A stretch of DNA of 41,251 nucleotides from an uncultured Bacteroidota bacterium (GCA_903957365.1 CAJBPB010000029.1:1-41251); one strand, 5' to 3'; counted from the stretch's first letter, positions 1-9,751 are shown. Notes: generated by a model from the sequence alone, not told the origin. A program made the numbers and translations.

Positions 1-1295
1 AAAGTAAGTCCTGAAATGATGGTTGCTTCCAGGTTGATGTTTCCAAGAATATGGTTATCAATTGCTTCCTGGGAAGGTCCTTCCATATAGGCAATCGGGT
101 TTTCCCATGAAGGCTGGAAAGGATTAGGATCGTACCAGCCACTTCCGTCATTTTTATAAACATTGAGGAAAGGAGGAGTATTCAAAGCACTCATGATCAC
201 ACCACCACGACCGGAACTGGCATTGTCAGGTGTATCTTTTGTTTTGAGATGCAGCATATTGATGCTTGTACCCATTTTCAACCAGGGTTTGAGTTGATTA
301 TCCAGGTTCACACGAACTGAATATCTGTCGAACTTGGCAGGTGCTACAATACCGGCATCACTCAGATAACCGGCTGAAACAAAGTATTTCGATTTGTCGG
401 AGCCACCGGCAACAGAAAGTTGATATGCCTGATTCTGACCTGTTCCGAATACTTCGTCACTCCAGTTTGTATAATCGGTTGCGTCTGGATCAAGACTGCC
501 CGGCATAATTTCGTCGATGAGCTCGCGGTATTTTTTTGTAGTAAGCACTTCGATAGGTTTTCTCAATTTAGAGAAACCGTAATAGGTATTGAATGAAATG
601 GTTGGAGCGCTTTCTTTACCACGTTTTGTAGTGATAAGCACAACTCCATTGGCAGCACGGGCGCCATAAATTGCAGCGGAAGAGGCATCTTTCAATACAG
701 TCATTGAAGCGATATCATTTGGGTTTAATCCCTGAATATCGGTTGTAGGCACACCGTCGATCACATACAATGGTTCATTACCAGCCAAAACTGAGGTAGC
801 TCCACGAACACGAACAGATAATCCAACACCTGGTTTACCTGAAGGCTGGGTTACCTGAACACCGGCGGCTTTTCCCTGCAATGCTTCAGCAGCGGAGATC
901 ATTGGCCGGTCTCTGATTGCTTTTTCATCAACCACTGAGACAGCGGTGGTGAGATCTTTCTTTTTCTGAACACCGTAACCAACTACAACCACTTCATTTA
1001 AAACGGTCAGTTCTTCAGTCAGAACTACTTTTAAGTAGGTTTGGTTAGCGTAGACAATTTCTTGTGTAACGAATCCAATATAGCTAAACTGGATCACATC
1101 GCCTTGATTGACATTGATCTGGAAAACACCATCCATATCAGTGGTCGTTCCGTTATTTGTCCCTTTTACAAGCACGGTTACACCAGGTAATCCTTGTCCG
1201 GTTGCATCAGAAACGGTTCCATTAAAGGATTTTGTCTGTGCAAAACCTGACATGCTGAATAAGAAGAACAAAAAGAGTGTAAATAATTTATTCAT
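1..1295 (-). CDS. SusC-like TonB-dependent outer-membrane receptor, N-terminal part (truncated by window edge)
   Basis: Reading the minus strand from ATG at 1295 gives an open frame of 431 codons that runs off the left edge, so only the N-terminus is present. It begins with a signal peptide (MNKLFTLFLFFLFSMSGFAQ). A carboxypeptidase-regulatory-like beta-sandwich follows at about residues 22-100 (GTVSDATGQGLPGVTVLVKG), with the VVVGYGVQKK linker just after it. The TonB plug comes next (ALQGKAAGVQV, VRGATSV, PLYVIDGVP, LKDASSAAIYGARAANGVVLITTK), and then the start of the barrel. This is the standard SusC/RagA layout; with a SusD partner, such receptors import oligosaccharides or peptides through the outer membrane. 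A SusD gene would be expected beyond the left edge. A terminator lies between this gene and the upstream PKD lipoprotein, so it probably has its own promoter. The substrate cannot be told from this part. Confidence 0.95.
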   Translation of the reverse strand, partial: MNKLFTLFLFFLFSMSGFAQTKSFNGTVSDATGQGLPGVTVLVKGTNNGTTTDMDGVFQINVNQGDVIQFSYIGFVTQEIVYANQTYLKVVLTEELTVLNEVVVVGYGVQKKKDLTTAVSVVDEKAIRDRPMISAAEALQGKAAGVQVTQPSGKPGVGLSVRVRGATSVLAGNEPLYVIDGVPTTDIQGLNPNDIASMTVLKDASSAAIYGARAANGVVLITTKRGKESAPTISFNTYYGFSKLRKPIEVLTTKKYRELIDEIMPGSLDPDATDYTNWSDEVFGTGQNQAYQLSVAGGSDKSKYFVSAGYLSDAGIVAPAKFDRYSVRVNLDNQLKPWLKMGTSINMLHLKTKDTPDNASSGRGGVIMSALNTPPFLNVYKNDGSGWYDPNPFQPSWENPIAYMEGPSQEAIDNHILGNINLEATIISGLT

Positions 1296-1452
1296 AATCA
1301 ACTTATTAAATTTAGAAAAATGTTAATAATGTCCCAAATGACAATGCATCAAAAACGGTACTAATTTACAGCATTTTTTGAATGAAATCCGAGGAAATAT
1401 TGAGACAATGGATTGTCTGACTGATCAGACCTGACAAAAAATAATTTAAAAA

Positions 1453-1487
1453 AAGCAGGAGCAGGTGATGTACACCTACTCCTGCTT
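1453..1487 (-). terminator. Rho-independent terminator of the PKD lipoprotein gene
   Basis: A 15-bp stem (one G-T pair) with a 5-nt loop. On the minus strand it is followed at once by a run of seven T. It lies 24 bp past the stop codon of the PKD gene and before the SusC start, so the two genes are separate transcription units. Confidence 0.85.
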
Positions 1488-1510
1488 AAATATATTAATT
1501 CAAAATTGAA

Positions 1511-3286
1511 TTATCTTTCCATTTCCATTGTCCATGAAGCTGATCCATCATGTCCACCAGAAATATCAACAGTAACGATCATAAATTCTTTACCATCACT
1601 TATTCCATAAGCCATAACTTCATACTGGATAGTTGCAGCACCACCATGAGGCAGGTTTGCATTGGCAGTATTCTCACCACCATAAAATCCTTTCATGAAA
1701 CCAATAAAGGCAGCAAATCCCGGACCATTGGTCAAAGTAATGACTGCTCTGGTACCTTCACCAGCAGGAACAAATGCCCAGGTATGAGTAGCACATGAAC
1801 CAAATGCAGCGCCATTACCACTGGCAGCAATTTCTGCATCACTCCAGCATCCATTGGTTTGGGTAGCAGGATCGGTTGTCATATAACCATCATTTCTTGA
1901 GCTACCATTGGTTTTGTATTCAAAACCACCACCGGCACTGAAGATGAATTCATCATCAAGCATACATGACCAGTCGTCTGGTGTTCCAACAGTTGAACCA
2001 TCGAAATTTGCCCATGGTGCAGTCCACCAGCCATCACTACCCATTGCAGGACCAACATACACTGCATGTTCGCCAGCTTTGAGTTTCCATGCATCACCAA
2101 CCAAATTGGCTTCAGTGAGCACTGTACTTGAAATGATGATTGTTGATGAAGCTGTACTTTGGCCATTTGCATTGGTTGCAGTCAGGACAACGGTATAGTT
2201 ACCATCAGCAGCATACACATGAACAGGATTGGCTTCGGTTGAGGTTGTACCATCACCGAAATCCCATGAATAAGAATCAGCCAGAGTTGAATTATTTGTG
2301 AATGTTACAGTGGTACCATCCTGAACAAAACTAAAATTGGCAATAGGCACTGGTGATGGGATTGGAGGCTCATCGTTAGGGTTATCATAATGAACGAGAA
2401 CAAATCTCCAATATCCGCCATAGGTAGCATCACCTTGAGCGAAATAGTAATTTGTTTCAACGACGAGGGTATCAGTTGTACCATCATACAATGAAATCAA
2501 ATTGTATGTTACAGATTCCTGTGGAACAGTAAATTCATATTCTGTTCCAACTTTGGCAAGGCCTAAGAAAGCGCCTAAACCGTTTACCTTAAGGGTTGTC
2601 TGGGTCAATTCGAAAGTATGATTTCCGTTACCCCATGCTGATACATCAACGCCATCTTTGTTAACCATTGGATCGGCTGTTGAAGCGCACATGTTGTTTG
2701 AACCATCAGGATAAACTGAACCTTCGGCCCAATAGTTACCTTTGGCATAAAAAACCATGCTTCCATCACGGCCAAATGTCCACTCGTCATCGAGTACACA
2801 AGGGCGAAGAGCAAGTTCATCATTGTTTAAACCAACAGCCCACCAGATGGTTGAACGATCGTAAGGACCAACTTCCAATGGATAAGCACCGCCAGAAACA
2901 TCACGTAATACTTTCCATGTTTTTGTAGTTTCGCCTACTAATTTGGTTAATAGTGCGTTAGGGTCAGCGATTGTAATTGTTTCAGAATGAGAGTCAGTTA
3001 CAACGCCATTAGTAGCAGTCAATTTGACGGTATAAGTACCGACAGCTGCAAAAGTGTGTGAAGGATTTACTTCAGCAGAAGTACCACCATCGCCAAATTC
3101 CCAGGCCAGGGTAGCATATTGCTGTGAAGCATTGGTGAATTGAACTTTCATAAAGTCACTTGCGTCCACTGCAAAAGTGAAACTGGCAATAACTTCCGGA
3201 GCAGGATCATCTTCTTTACAAGATGTGAATTGAGCTACGAGCACCAGGGCAATCATGGCCCAACTTAATCTGAAAAAATTTTTCAT
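1511..3286 (-). CDS. Surface lipoprotein with two PKD domains (internal duplication)
   Basis: 591 aa. A lipoprotein signal ends in the lipobox FTSC (Cys23), followed by KEDD, an acidic stretch of the kind that sends Bacteroidota lipoproteins to the cell surface. There are two PKD domains, at about residues 34-106 (WEFGDGGTSAEVNPSHTFA) and 315-387 (WDFGDGTTSTEANPVHVYA). Each PKD is followed by a module of about 190 residues with matching landmarks (W-K near the start, VGP, WW, then C-V/M-LDDE-W/F-F, residues 163 and 441). The protein is thus a PKD-plus-module unit repeated twice. Proteins of this kind usually sit near SusC/SusD systems and may bind glycans; no catalytic motif was seen. It is a monocistronic gene between nuoN and SusC. 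The name PKD-domain lipoprotein is secure, the ligand is unknown. Confidence 0.88.
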   Translation of the reverse strand: MKNFFRLSWAMIALVLVAQFTSCKEDDPAPEVIASFTFAVDASDFMKVQFTNASQQYATLAWEFGDGGTSAEVNPSHTFAAVGTYTVKLTATNGVVTDSHSETITIADPNALLTKLVGETTKTWKVLRDVSGGAYPLEVGPYDRSTIWWAVGLNNDELALRPCVLDDEWTFGRDGSMVFYAKGNYWAEGSVYPDGSNNMCASTADPMVNKDGVDVSAWGNGNHTFELTQTTLKVNGLGAFLGLAKVGTEYEFTVPQESVTYNLISLYDGTTDTLVVETNYYFAQGDATYGGYWRFVLVHYDNPNDEPPIPSPVPIANFSFVQDGTTVTFTNNSTLADSYSWDFGDGTTSTEANPVHVYAADGNYTVVLTATNANGQSTASSTIIISSTVLTEANLVGDAWKLKAGEHAVYVGPAMGSDGWWTAPWANFDGSTVGTPDDWSCMLDDEFIFSAGGGFEYKTNGSSRNDGYMTTDPATQTNGCWSDAEIAASGNGAAFGSCATHTWAFVPAGEGTRAVITLTNGPGFAAFIGFMKGFYGGENTANANLPHGGAATIQYEVMAYGISDGKEFMIVTVDISGGHDGSASWTMEMER

Positions 3287-3553
3287 GTTGGTCGAAAAAA
3301 TTAAATTAGTAATTAAAAAGAATTATAAAAAAATAAAAACTTAAAATTCATTCTGTTAAAAACACTGACAAACTTTTATAATCTACTGACATTAAAACAA
3401 TTGCATCAAAACAACAATACAATCCTTGTTTGCACATGTATTTCAAACATGTAAAAATACTATTTTTTTTATGCAGAGAGAAAAATACAACCCATTTTTT
3501 ATAAAAAAAATGAGATAAACATGATACTATAGCTTGTTAGATCAACTGAAAAG

Positions 3554-4999
3554 TTAATTTATAATAGATTTTTGAATCAGATCCATTATTCCTGAGGGAT
3601 AAACGCCCAGATAAACGATCATCAATGCGATAAATACCAGCGCGATAAGACCCGAACTTATTCCTTTACCACATTGAATTGTTTCAGGTGAGTTATCTTT
3701 ATTACTGAACATCATCACAACTACCCTCAGATAATAATATACTCCAATGACACTGTTTACTGCCAAAAAGAAAAGCAGTACCCACAAGTCAGCTTTTACA
3801 CCGGAGGTTGCGACAAAAAACTTCCCGACAAAGCCAGATGTCAATGGAATACCAGCCAATGAAAACATAACCAGTGTCATGAATGCAGCCAAAACGGGTT
3901 TGCGCCAGTACAATCCTTTATAAAAACTTATATTTTCAGCTTCGCCTTCAGGGGTCGAAAGCAGCGAGATGATTCCAAAAGCACCCAGAGTGGTTGCAAA
4001 ATAGGCTACCAGATAAAAAGTGGCTGCCTGTGTTCCTCCATTACCGAACGAGATAAATGCGATCAGGATATATCCAAGGTGCGCGATGGAAGAATAAGCC
4101 AGCAATCTTTTGAGGTTATTTTGCTGAAGTGCCAGAATATTTCCTACAAACATGGAGGCTGCTGCAATAACTGTCAATACCAGAACAACGGAATGATTTT
4201 CAAGTCCGTTTATTAAGGTAAACATACGGATCATACCTCCAACCATTCCACCTTTTGAAACAGTGGCAATAAATGAAGTGACAGGAGAATTGGCTCCCTG
4301 ATAAACATCTGATGTCCACCAATGAAAAGGAACAACAGATAATTTAAAACCTGCTCCGGCAATGATCATGGCAAATCCGGCTACCATATAAGGGGTAAAT
4401 CCGATTTGTCCGAGTTTGGTTCCAATCAAAGTATAACTGAAAACGCCTGTTTCAAAATATACCAGCGCAATTCCGAACAACAATACTGCTGATGACATAG
4501 CCGCAAGCACAAGGTATTTTAAACCTGCTTCGATTGCCCGATCCTGATTTCGCAGATACGCGATCATCGAATATAAGGAGACACTCAACACTTCAAGACT
4601 CAGGAATAAAGAAACGAAATTGTTACTTGCCACCATAAGTGAAGAACCTAAAGTTGCGAAAACCAGTAATAAGTAGAATTCTTCTTTATGATCAGATGTC
4701 TTTTCGAGATAATCATGCGACAACAAGGTAATTACCAGTCCAACAATTGCAAATACACCCGTATAAAGCAACGAAAACTTATCCACTGTCAATAACGCTA
4801 TATTTAAAGGGGCCTGATTAAAATTCGTAATCACAGTTACCAATACTGCTGCGAAAGTTGCCAGGGTAAACAGCCAGGTAAAAAGATGGTTTCTTTTAAT
4901 TGCAATAATTATCAAAAGAATCACCGGCATGGCCAACATCAATATGAATGGCATAAGTTGCATCAGGTCTTGTGTGGTAATTAGTTTATTCATTGTCAT
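3554..4999 (-). CDS. nuoN: NADH-quinone oxidoreductase subunit N
   Basis: 481 aa, last gene of the nuo operon. A polytopic membrane protein of the Mrp-antiporter-like family (proton_antipo_M), one of three proton-pumping subunits of the membrane arm of complex I. Visible family marks are the conserved Lys/Glu-bearing helices around LSLEVLSVSLYSMIAYLR and GFKLSVVPFHWWTSDVYQGA, and the broken-helix region ISSLSHLGY-like segment (YSSIAHLGYIL). The usual length is 480-500. The start used gives MTMNKL; the second Met, two codons later, is an equally good start. The gene follows nuoM after 48 bp. Downstream (3287-3553) the sequence is AT-rich with no clear terminator. Confidence 0.96.
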   Translation of the reverse strand: MTMNKLITTQDLMQLMPFILMLAMPVILLIIIAIKRNHLFTWLFTLATFAAVLVTVITNFNQAPLNIALLTVDKFSLLYTGVFAIVGLVITLLSHDYLEKTSDHKEEFYLLLVFATLGSSLMVASNNFVSLFLSLEVLSVSLYSMIAYLRNQDRAIEAGLKYLVLAAMSSAVLLFGIALVYFETGVFSYTLIGTKLGQIGFTPYMVAGFAMIIAGAGFKLSVVPFHWWTSDVYQGANSPVTSFIATVSKGGMVGGMIRMFTLINGLENHSVVLVLTVIAAASMFVGNILALQQNNLKRLLAYSSIAHLGYILIAFISFGNGGTQAATFYLVAYFATTLGAFGIISLLSTPEGEAENISFYKGLYWRKPVLAAFMTLVMFSLAGIPLTSGFVGKFFVATSGVKADLWVLLFFLAVNSVIGVYYYLRVVVMMFSNKDNSPETIQCGKGISSGLIALVFIALMIVYLGVYPSGIMDLIQKSIIN

Positions 5000-5047
5000 A
5001 TATTGCTTTGATCCCTTTTAGACGGGAATAATTAAACTAAATTTCTT

Positions 5048-6523
5048 TTATAAATATCCTAAAACATTCGCAATTACTGGCTTAACAGTATCGATAACTG
5101 GCTGCGGATAAAGTCCTAACCACAGGATAACCAATACCAGTGAGCCAATCACAATTGTTTCACGCCAACTCAGGTCAGGCATAGTCCATTCTTTGATTTT
5201 TGGTCCCTGAAACACCCGTTGAAAAATACGGAGTGAATACACAGTTCCCAGAACCAATCCGATGGATGCGATCGCAGTAACAATCATATTTGCCTGGTAA
5301 GAACCGGCCAGTACAAGAAACTCGGCAATGAAGTTTCCCAATCCTGGTAACCCCAGGGATGCTAAGGCAAAAATCAACATCATAGTACCAAGCTTTGGAA
5401 CCTGTGCCCATAAACCACCAAAACTGTTGATATCGCGGGTATGTGTTCTTTCGTATAAAAATCCGACCAGAATAAATAAGGCACCTGTACTGATACCGTG
5501 TGTTACCATCTGCATCACAACACCCTGGTATGCAAGTTCATTGAATGCCCAAACACCGAGCATGACAAAACCCATATGGCTCACACTTGTATAAGCAACA
5601 AGTCGTTTGAGATCGGTTTGTGAAAAAGCTAGTTTTGCGCCGTAAAGGATACCGATTGTCCCGATAATCATTCCATAAGGAGCAAAAACATGTGCTGCAT
5701 CAGGAAAGAAAGGAATTGCAAAACGAATGATACCGTAGGCACCAGTCTTCAAAAGCAATCCGGCAAGAATCAAACTACCAGCGGTAGGCGCTTGTGTATG
5801 GGCATCAGGCAGCCAGTTATGCAAAGGTACAATTGGCAACTTCACAGTGAAGGCGACTAAAAATCCACTCATGAGAAGAAATCCCATGGTTGGTTCAAAT
5901 TTCGTTCCCAACAAATCAAAATAATCGAATGAATACACACCGGTCGTCTTGCCGTGAACGAAATATAATCCCAGAATGGCAAGAAACATCAACAAACCGC
6001 TTGCCTGTGTATAGATGAAAAACTTATAGGCCGCATATATTTTTCTTTCGTGACCCCATATTCCGATAAGGAAATACATGGGAATCAACATAATCTCCCA
6101 GAAGAAGTAAAAAAGAAATAAGTCAACAGCGGTAAACACGCCAATGATACCTGCCAGAATCCACAGTAAATTGAAGTAGTAAAAACCAGTGCGATCCTTA
6201 ATTTCTTTCCACGAAATCAGTACGGATAAAACTCCCAGAAACAGAGTAAGTAAAACCATGATCAAACTCAGACCGTCCATTGCAAGATGGAAACTGATAC
6301 CAAATGCGGGAATCCAGCTTAACTTATAATCAATCAGCCAAAGGCTTGCATTTGAGGAAGTAATCTGAACATAGTTGGCAGCTGTATAACCCATTGCAAC
6401 TGCAAAAGCTATTAAAACCGCAACCAAGGAAATGTTCCGTGCGTAATGTTTGTTGAACCTGTCAGCAATCCATGCTGCAGCGCCACCTAACATTAAAATC
6501 CCGATTAAATATATGATTATCAT
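5048..6523 (-). CDS. nuoM: NADH-quinone oxidoreductase subunit M
   Basis: 491 aa antiporter-like proton-pumping subunit of complex I, about 14 predicted membrane helices. Characteristic stretches are FFWEIMLIPMYFLIGIWG (with the conserved Glu of TM5), LPIVPLHNWLPDAHTQAPTAGS and LLLKTGAYG (conserved Lys). The ATG overlaps the nuoL stop codon by four bases (ATGA), a sign of translational coupling. Length is normal for NuoM and no residue expected for pumping appears lost. Confidence 0.97.
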   Translation of the reverse strand: MIIIYLIGILMLGGAAAWIADRFNKHYARNISLVAVLIAFAVAMGYTAANYVQITSSNASLWLIDYKLSWIPAFGISFHLAMDGLSLIMVLLTLFLGVLSVLISWKEIKDRTGFYYFNLLWILAGIIGVFTAVDLFLFYFFWEIMLIPMYFLIGIWGHERKIYAAYKFFIYTQASGLLMFLAILGLYFVHGKTTGVYSFDYFDLLGTKFEPTMGFLLMSGFLVAFTVKLPIVPLHNWLPDAHTQAPTAGSLILAGLLLKTGAYGIIRFAIPFFPDAAHVFAPYGMIIGTIGILYGAKLAFSQTDLKRLVAYTSVSHMGFVMLGVWAFNELAYQGVVMQMVTHGISTGALFILVGFLYERTHTRDINSFGGLWAQVPKLGTMMLIFALASLGLPGLGNFIAEFLVLAGSYQANMIVTAIASIGLVLGTVYSLRIFQRVFQGPKIKEWTMPDLSWRETIVIGSLVLVILWLGLYPQPVIDTVKPVIANVLGYL

Positions 6524-8412
6524 AAGAAAAGTACAATGGTTAAAGTGATTACTAAGCCTATTGCAATGCCTGTTGCGTACCAGCGGATATTGCCGTTCTG
6601 TGTCTTTTTTACCAGACTGTGAAGCCAGTTTACCAGTCCGGCCAGACCGATATTTAACTGGTCAACAATGTCATCTTTATTAATCTGTGAAAGTTTGATA
6701 AATGGCTTAACAAATAATGTATCATATACCCAATCAAATGCCCAGCCACTCAGCCAAAGTTTATATAATCCCGTTCCAAGACTGGTTTGTTTAAAGTTAT
6801 ACACCATCGCTGGTTTTTTGTACCAGAAGTGCCATGCTAAAAAGATACCGAGGAATCCGGTCAGCGCTGTAACAATCTGCAGAATAATTTCAGTAAATTC
6901 TCCACCATGGTTCAGTTGGACTTCAGGGAGAACAGGATTCAGAAAACCTGAGAACAGGGTTATATGTCCAAGACTATGCGGAGTTTCGATAAAGCCACCC
7001 AGTATAGACAGCACAGCGAGCACAATCAAAGGAACCTGCATCGCGTTTCCGAGATGAATATGAACATGGGTTTTCATTTTACCCCAGAAGGTAAGGAACA
7101 CCATCCTGAATGTATAAATCGAAGTTACAAAAGCGCCAAAGAAAGCGGCCGCCCACAATATCAGGCTACCCTTATCGGATGACCATGCATACCATAAAAT
7201 GGCATCTTTACTGTAGAAACCGGCACTGATCAGAGGCAAAGCTGACAATGCTGCAGAACCCGCAAGGAACGTCCAGAAAACAATGGGCAATTCTTTGCGT
7301 AAACCACCCATTTTGAACATATTCTGTTCGTGGTGCAAAGCATGAATGACTGCGCCTGCACCAAGAAACAACAATGCTTTAAAAAAGGCATGAATCATAA
7401 AATGAAAGACACCGGCTGACCATGCGCCAACGCCCAGTGCGAGAAACATATAACCAATCTGACTGATGGTTGAATAGGCCAATACGCGTTTGATGTCGTT
7501 TTGAACAATCGCAGCAAAACCAGCCATCAGCAAAGTTGCGGCTCCGATAATGGCTACTGCACTCATGGCAGAAGGAGCCAGTTCGAACAAAACATGGTTT
7601 CTTGCGATAAGGTAAACACCGGCTGTTACCATGGTTGCGGCATGAATCAAAGCACTCACAGGTGATGGGCCTGCCATGGCATCCGGTAACCAGGTTTGTA
7701 AAGGAAGCTGAGCCGATTTTCCAACAGCGCCGCCTAACAGTAAAAACGCGATCCAGACAGCGGTTGAATTACCGGCAGTCCATTGTGATGGCGCTGTATG
7801 CAGGATTTCCTGAATATTGAGGGTATTAAAATTGACGATCAGTAAAAACAAACCCAAAGCCATGGCGGTATCACCCACGCGGGTTACTATAAAAGCTTTA
7901 CGCGCAGCTGCTGCATTGGCAGGCTCTTTGTACCAGAATCCAATCAAAAGAAAACTGCATAATCCCACACCTTCCCAACCAAGATACATCAAAGCAAGGT
8001 TATCGGCTAAAATAAGCACCAGCATCGACCCGACAAACAGGTTCATAAAGGAAAGAAATCGTGCAAATCCCTCGTCTTCAAGCATATATTCAGTTGAATA
8101 CACATGAATCAGGAATCCAACAAAGGTGATTACAAAAATGAAAATCAAGGATAAGGCATCGAGATGAAAAGCGATGGAAGGTGACATACCTCCAACACTC
8201 ATCCATGTCCATAGCTTTTGATTGAAAAAATTACCTTCAGGAGGAGACAGTAAAAACTGTATTCCGATGATAATCGTCAACAAAGCCGCCAATCCGACCG
8301 AACCCGCACCGACAAATGAAATTGCGTTTTTTGAAAGCTTCTTTCCGAAAAAAGTCAGAATAAGGAAGCCTAGAAAAGGAAGTGCAGGAACCAACCACAA
8401 GTAGTCAATCAT
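6520..8412 (-). CDS. nuoL: NADH-quinone oxidoreductase subunit L
   Basis: 630 aa, the largest antiporter-like subunit and distal end of the membrane arm of complex I. The N-terminal NuoL-specific segment (YSTEYMLEDEGFARFLSFMNLF) is followed by the core with GWEGVGLCSFLLIGFWY and SAQLPLQTWLPDAMAGPSPVSALIHAATMV-type signature (positions about 225-260 of the protein). The C-terminal extension, which forms the lateral helix HL and a last transmembrane segment, is present: the protein ends in a hydrophobic stretch (TGIAIGLVITLTIVLFL). It overlaps nuoM by four bases and lies 78 bp after nuoK. Confidence 0.97.
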   Translation of the reverse strand: MIDYLWLVPALPFLGFLILTFFGKKLSKNAISFVGAGSVGLAALLTIIIGIQFLLSPPEGNFFNQKLWTWMSVGGMSPSIAFHLDALSLIFIFVITFVGFLIHVYSTEYMLEDEGFARFLSFMNLFVGSMLVLILADNLALMYLGWEGVGLCSFLLIGFWYKEPANAAAARKAFIVTRVGDTAMALGLFLLIVNFNTLNIQEILHTAPSQWTAGNSTAVWIAFLLLGGAVGKSAQLPLQTWLPDAMAGPSPVSALIHAATMVTAGVYLIARNHVLFELAPSAMSAVAIIGAATLLMAGFAAIVQNDIKRVLAYSTISQIGYMFLALGVGAWSAGVFHFMIHAFFKALLFLGAGAVIHALHHEQNMFKMGGLRKELPIVFWTFLAGSAALSALPLISAGFYSKDAILWYAWSSDKGSLILWAAAFFGAFVTSIYTFRMVFLTFWGKMKTHVHIHLGNAMQVPLIVLAVLSILGGFIETPHSLGHITLFSGFLNPVLPEVQLNHGGEFTEIILQIVTALTGFLGIFLAWHFWYKKPAMVYNFKQTSLGTGLYKLWLSGWAFDWVYDTLFVKPFIKLSQINKDDIVDQLNIGLAGLVNWLHSLVKKTQNGNIRWYATGIAIGLVITLTIVLFL

Positions 8413-8490
8413 ATCTTTGGTATTTGGTATTTCTGTTTTTAAAAACTGTTATATCTTATATACATCTATATTCCAATATTTTATAGAAAA

Positions 8491-8799
8491 CTAATCGTGT
8501 AGTTTTCCCAATGTCTTCGTATCAATCGATTTATTGATATGAAACATCTGCAAAATCAATGCGAGTCCGACTGAAACTTCAGCTGCTGCCATTGATAAAA
8601 TGAAGATGAACATTACTTGTCCATCAGGTTGTACCCACCGTGATCCGGCTACAACGAATGCCATTCCGGCAGCATTGAGCATGATTTCGACAGACATGAG
8701 CATGAGAATGACATTTCTACGTGAAAGCACACCAATCAGTCCGATAACAAACAGCATTGCCGCCAGCAATAAACTCTGTTCAACAGGAATTGTATTCAT
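8491..8799 (-). CDS. nuoK: NADH-quinone oxidoreductase subunit K
   Basis: 102 aa with three membrane helices, the size and layout of NuoK. The two conserved membrane glutamates of the family are visible in the stretches MLMSVEIMLNAAGMAFV and MAAAEVSVGLALIL. NuoK forms part of the E-channel between the quinone site and the antiporter-like subunits. It follows nuoJ by two bases and is clearly co-transcribed. Confidence 0.96.
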   Translation of the reverse strand: MNTIPVEQSLLLAAMLFVIGLIGVLSRRNVILMLMSVEIMLNAAGMAFVVAGSRWVQPDGQVMFIFILSMAAAEVSVGLALILQMFHINKSIDTKTLGKLHD

Positions 8800-8801
8800 A
8801 A

Positions 8802-9326
8802 TTATTCTTCTCCTCCCAAAAATCTATGTTTGCTTTTCTTTTTGATCTGTGCAAGATGATATGCGCCCACAATACCCGACATGAGCATCACAGCCGCAAT
8901 CTCTATTCCAAGAACGTATTGTGTAAACAATGATATACCTACTTCTTTTGGTGTCACGATGGCTTCGCTTCCGGGCAACGATTCTTTTGTTAATACGACA
9001 TAAGCCAGTTCGCAAAAAAGTACCAGAGACAGAATAGCCGGTCCACCCCATGTTTTGATTGAAAGCCATTTCTTTTCCGCGATTTCTGTTTCACTGCCAA
9101 CATTAAGCATCATGATGACAAAAACAAAAAGTACCATGATTGCGCCAGCGTAAACAATCACTTCGAGTGCGGCGATAAAATGTGCACCCAAAACAAAAAA
9201 CACTACAGCTGATGCCAAAAACGAAACAATCAGATAGAGCAGGGAATGGACAGCATTTGAGCGTGTAACAGCCAGAATAGTCGAAACTATCGCTACTATC
9301 GCCGCCAGGTAAAACACTATTAACAT
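8802..9326 (-). CDS. nuoJ: NADH-quinone oxidoreductase subunit J
   Basis: 174 aa with five membrane helices. The conserved helix with a pi-bulge is recognisable as VIVYAGAIMVLFVFVIMML. The C-terminal tail after the last helix is Lys-rich. It lies 2 bp before nuoK. Upstream, instead of following nuoI directly as in most nuo operons, it is separated from it by about 500 bp that hold the four-helix-bundle gene and its repeat arms, so nuoJKLMN lie downstream of this insertion. Confidence 0.96.
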   Translation of the reverse strand: MLIVFYLAAIVAIVSTILAVTRSNAVHSLLYLIVSFLASAVVFFVLGAHFIAALEVIVYAGAIMVLFVFVIMMLNVGSETEIAEKKWLSIKTWGGPAILSLVLFCELAYVVLTKESLPGSEAIVTPKEVGISLFTQYVLGIEIAAVMLMSGIVGAYHLAQIKKKSKHRFLGGEE

Positions 9327-9363
9327 TATTTCTATTTTTTAAATTTATTATTCTTGTTTATTT

Positions 9364-9411
9364 AGTTTATGGGTTGATAGGTTTATAGGTTTATAGGTTT
9401 ATGGGTTGAAT
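9364..9411. repeat. Left octamer array of the four-helix-bundle element
   Basis: Six consecutive 8-bp units on the plus strand: AGTTTATG, GGTTGATA, GGTTTATA, GGTTTATA, GGTTTATG, GGTTGAAT. The array runs into the 3' end of the four-helix-bundle gene: its stop codon (9383-9385) and last nine sense codons lie in the repeats. Confidence 0.85.
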
Positions 9412-9751
9412 TATACAATGAATTCAACATTCGTCCAATAGTATCTGTATCAACCCTCATTTTTATTAGTGAATCTTCATCCATAAAGCCAAGATCATTT
9501 GACAATATTGCCTGGTTTAACACTTCAATCAAACTTCCGAAAGCTATTTCATAAAATCGGGCCTGATCCTTCTGGCTCCATCTTGTGCTGCCTTCAGCGA
9601 TATTACTACTTACAGAAACACTTGCACGCCTCATCTGACTTGTTAATCCAAATTTTTCTTCGGTTGGAAAAGAAAAAGTCAACTTGTAAATTAACTTTAC
9701 AAGTTCCCTTGATTTTTGCCAAACCTCCAAATTTTCAAATGCGTATTTCAT
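9383..9751 (-). CDS. Four helix bundle protein (23S rRNA intervening-sequence protein family)
   Basis: 122 aa. The opening (YAFENLEVWQKSRELVKLIY), the middle (FPTEEKFGLTSQMRRASVSV, SNIAEGSTRW) and the block FYEIAFGSLIEVLNQ are hallmarks of the four-helix-bundle family (TIGR02436, PF05635). It was first found encoded within 23S rRNA intervening sequences and is also scattered through Bacteroidota genomes. The proteins are small, basic, form pentameric helical bundles, and have no settled function. Here the gene sits between nuoI and nuoJ in the same direction. Its last residues (STHKPINL) are encoded by the left octamer array, so the native C-terminus was altered or formed by the repeat. The RBS is weak (GAGAA just before ATG). 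It is not a complex I subunit. Confidence 0.93.
   Translation of the reverse strand: MKYAFENLEVWQKSRELVKLIYKLTFSFPTEEKFGLTSQMRRASVSVSSNIAEGSTRWSQKDQARFYEIAFGSLIEVLNQAILSNDLGFMDEDSLIKMRVDTDTIGRMLNSLYNSTHKPINL

Noticed and set aside
3421-3470. Paired ACATGT motifs as an operator or terminator after nuoN
   Set aside because: Short AT-rich palindromes in an AT-rich region; no T-tract at the right place and no basis for a regulator.
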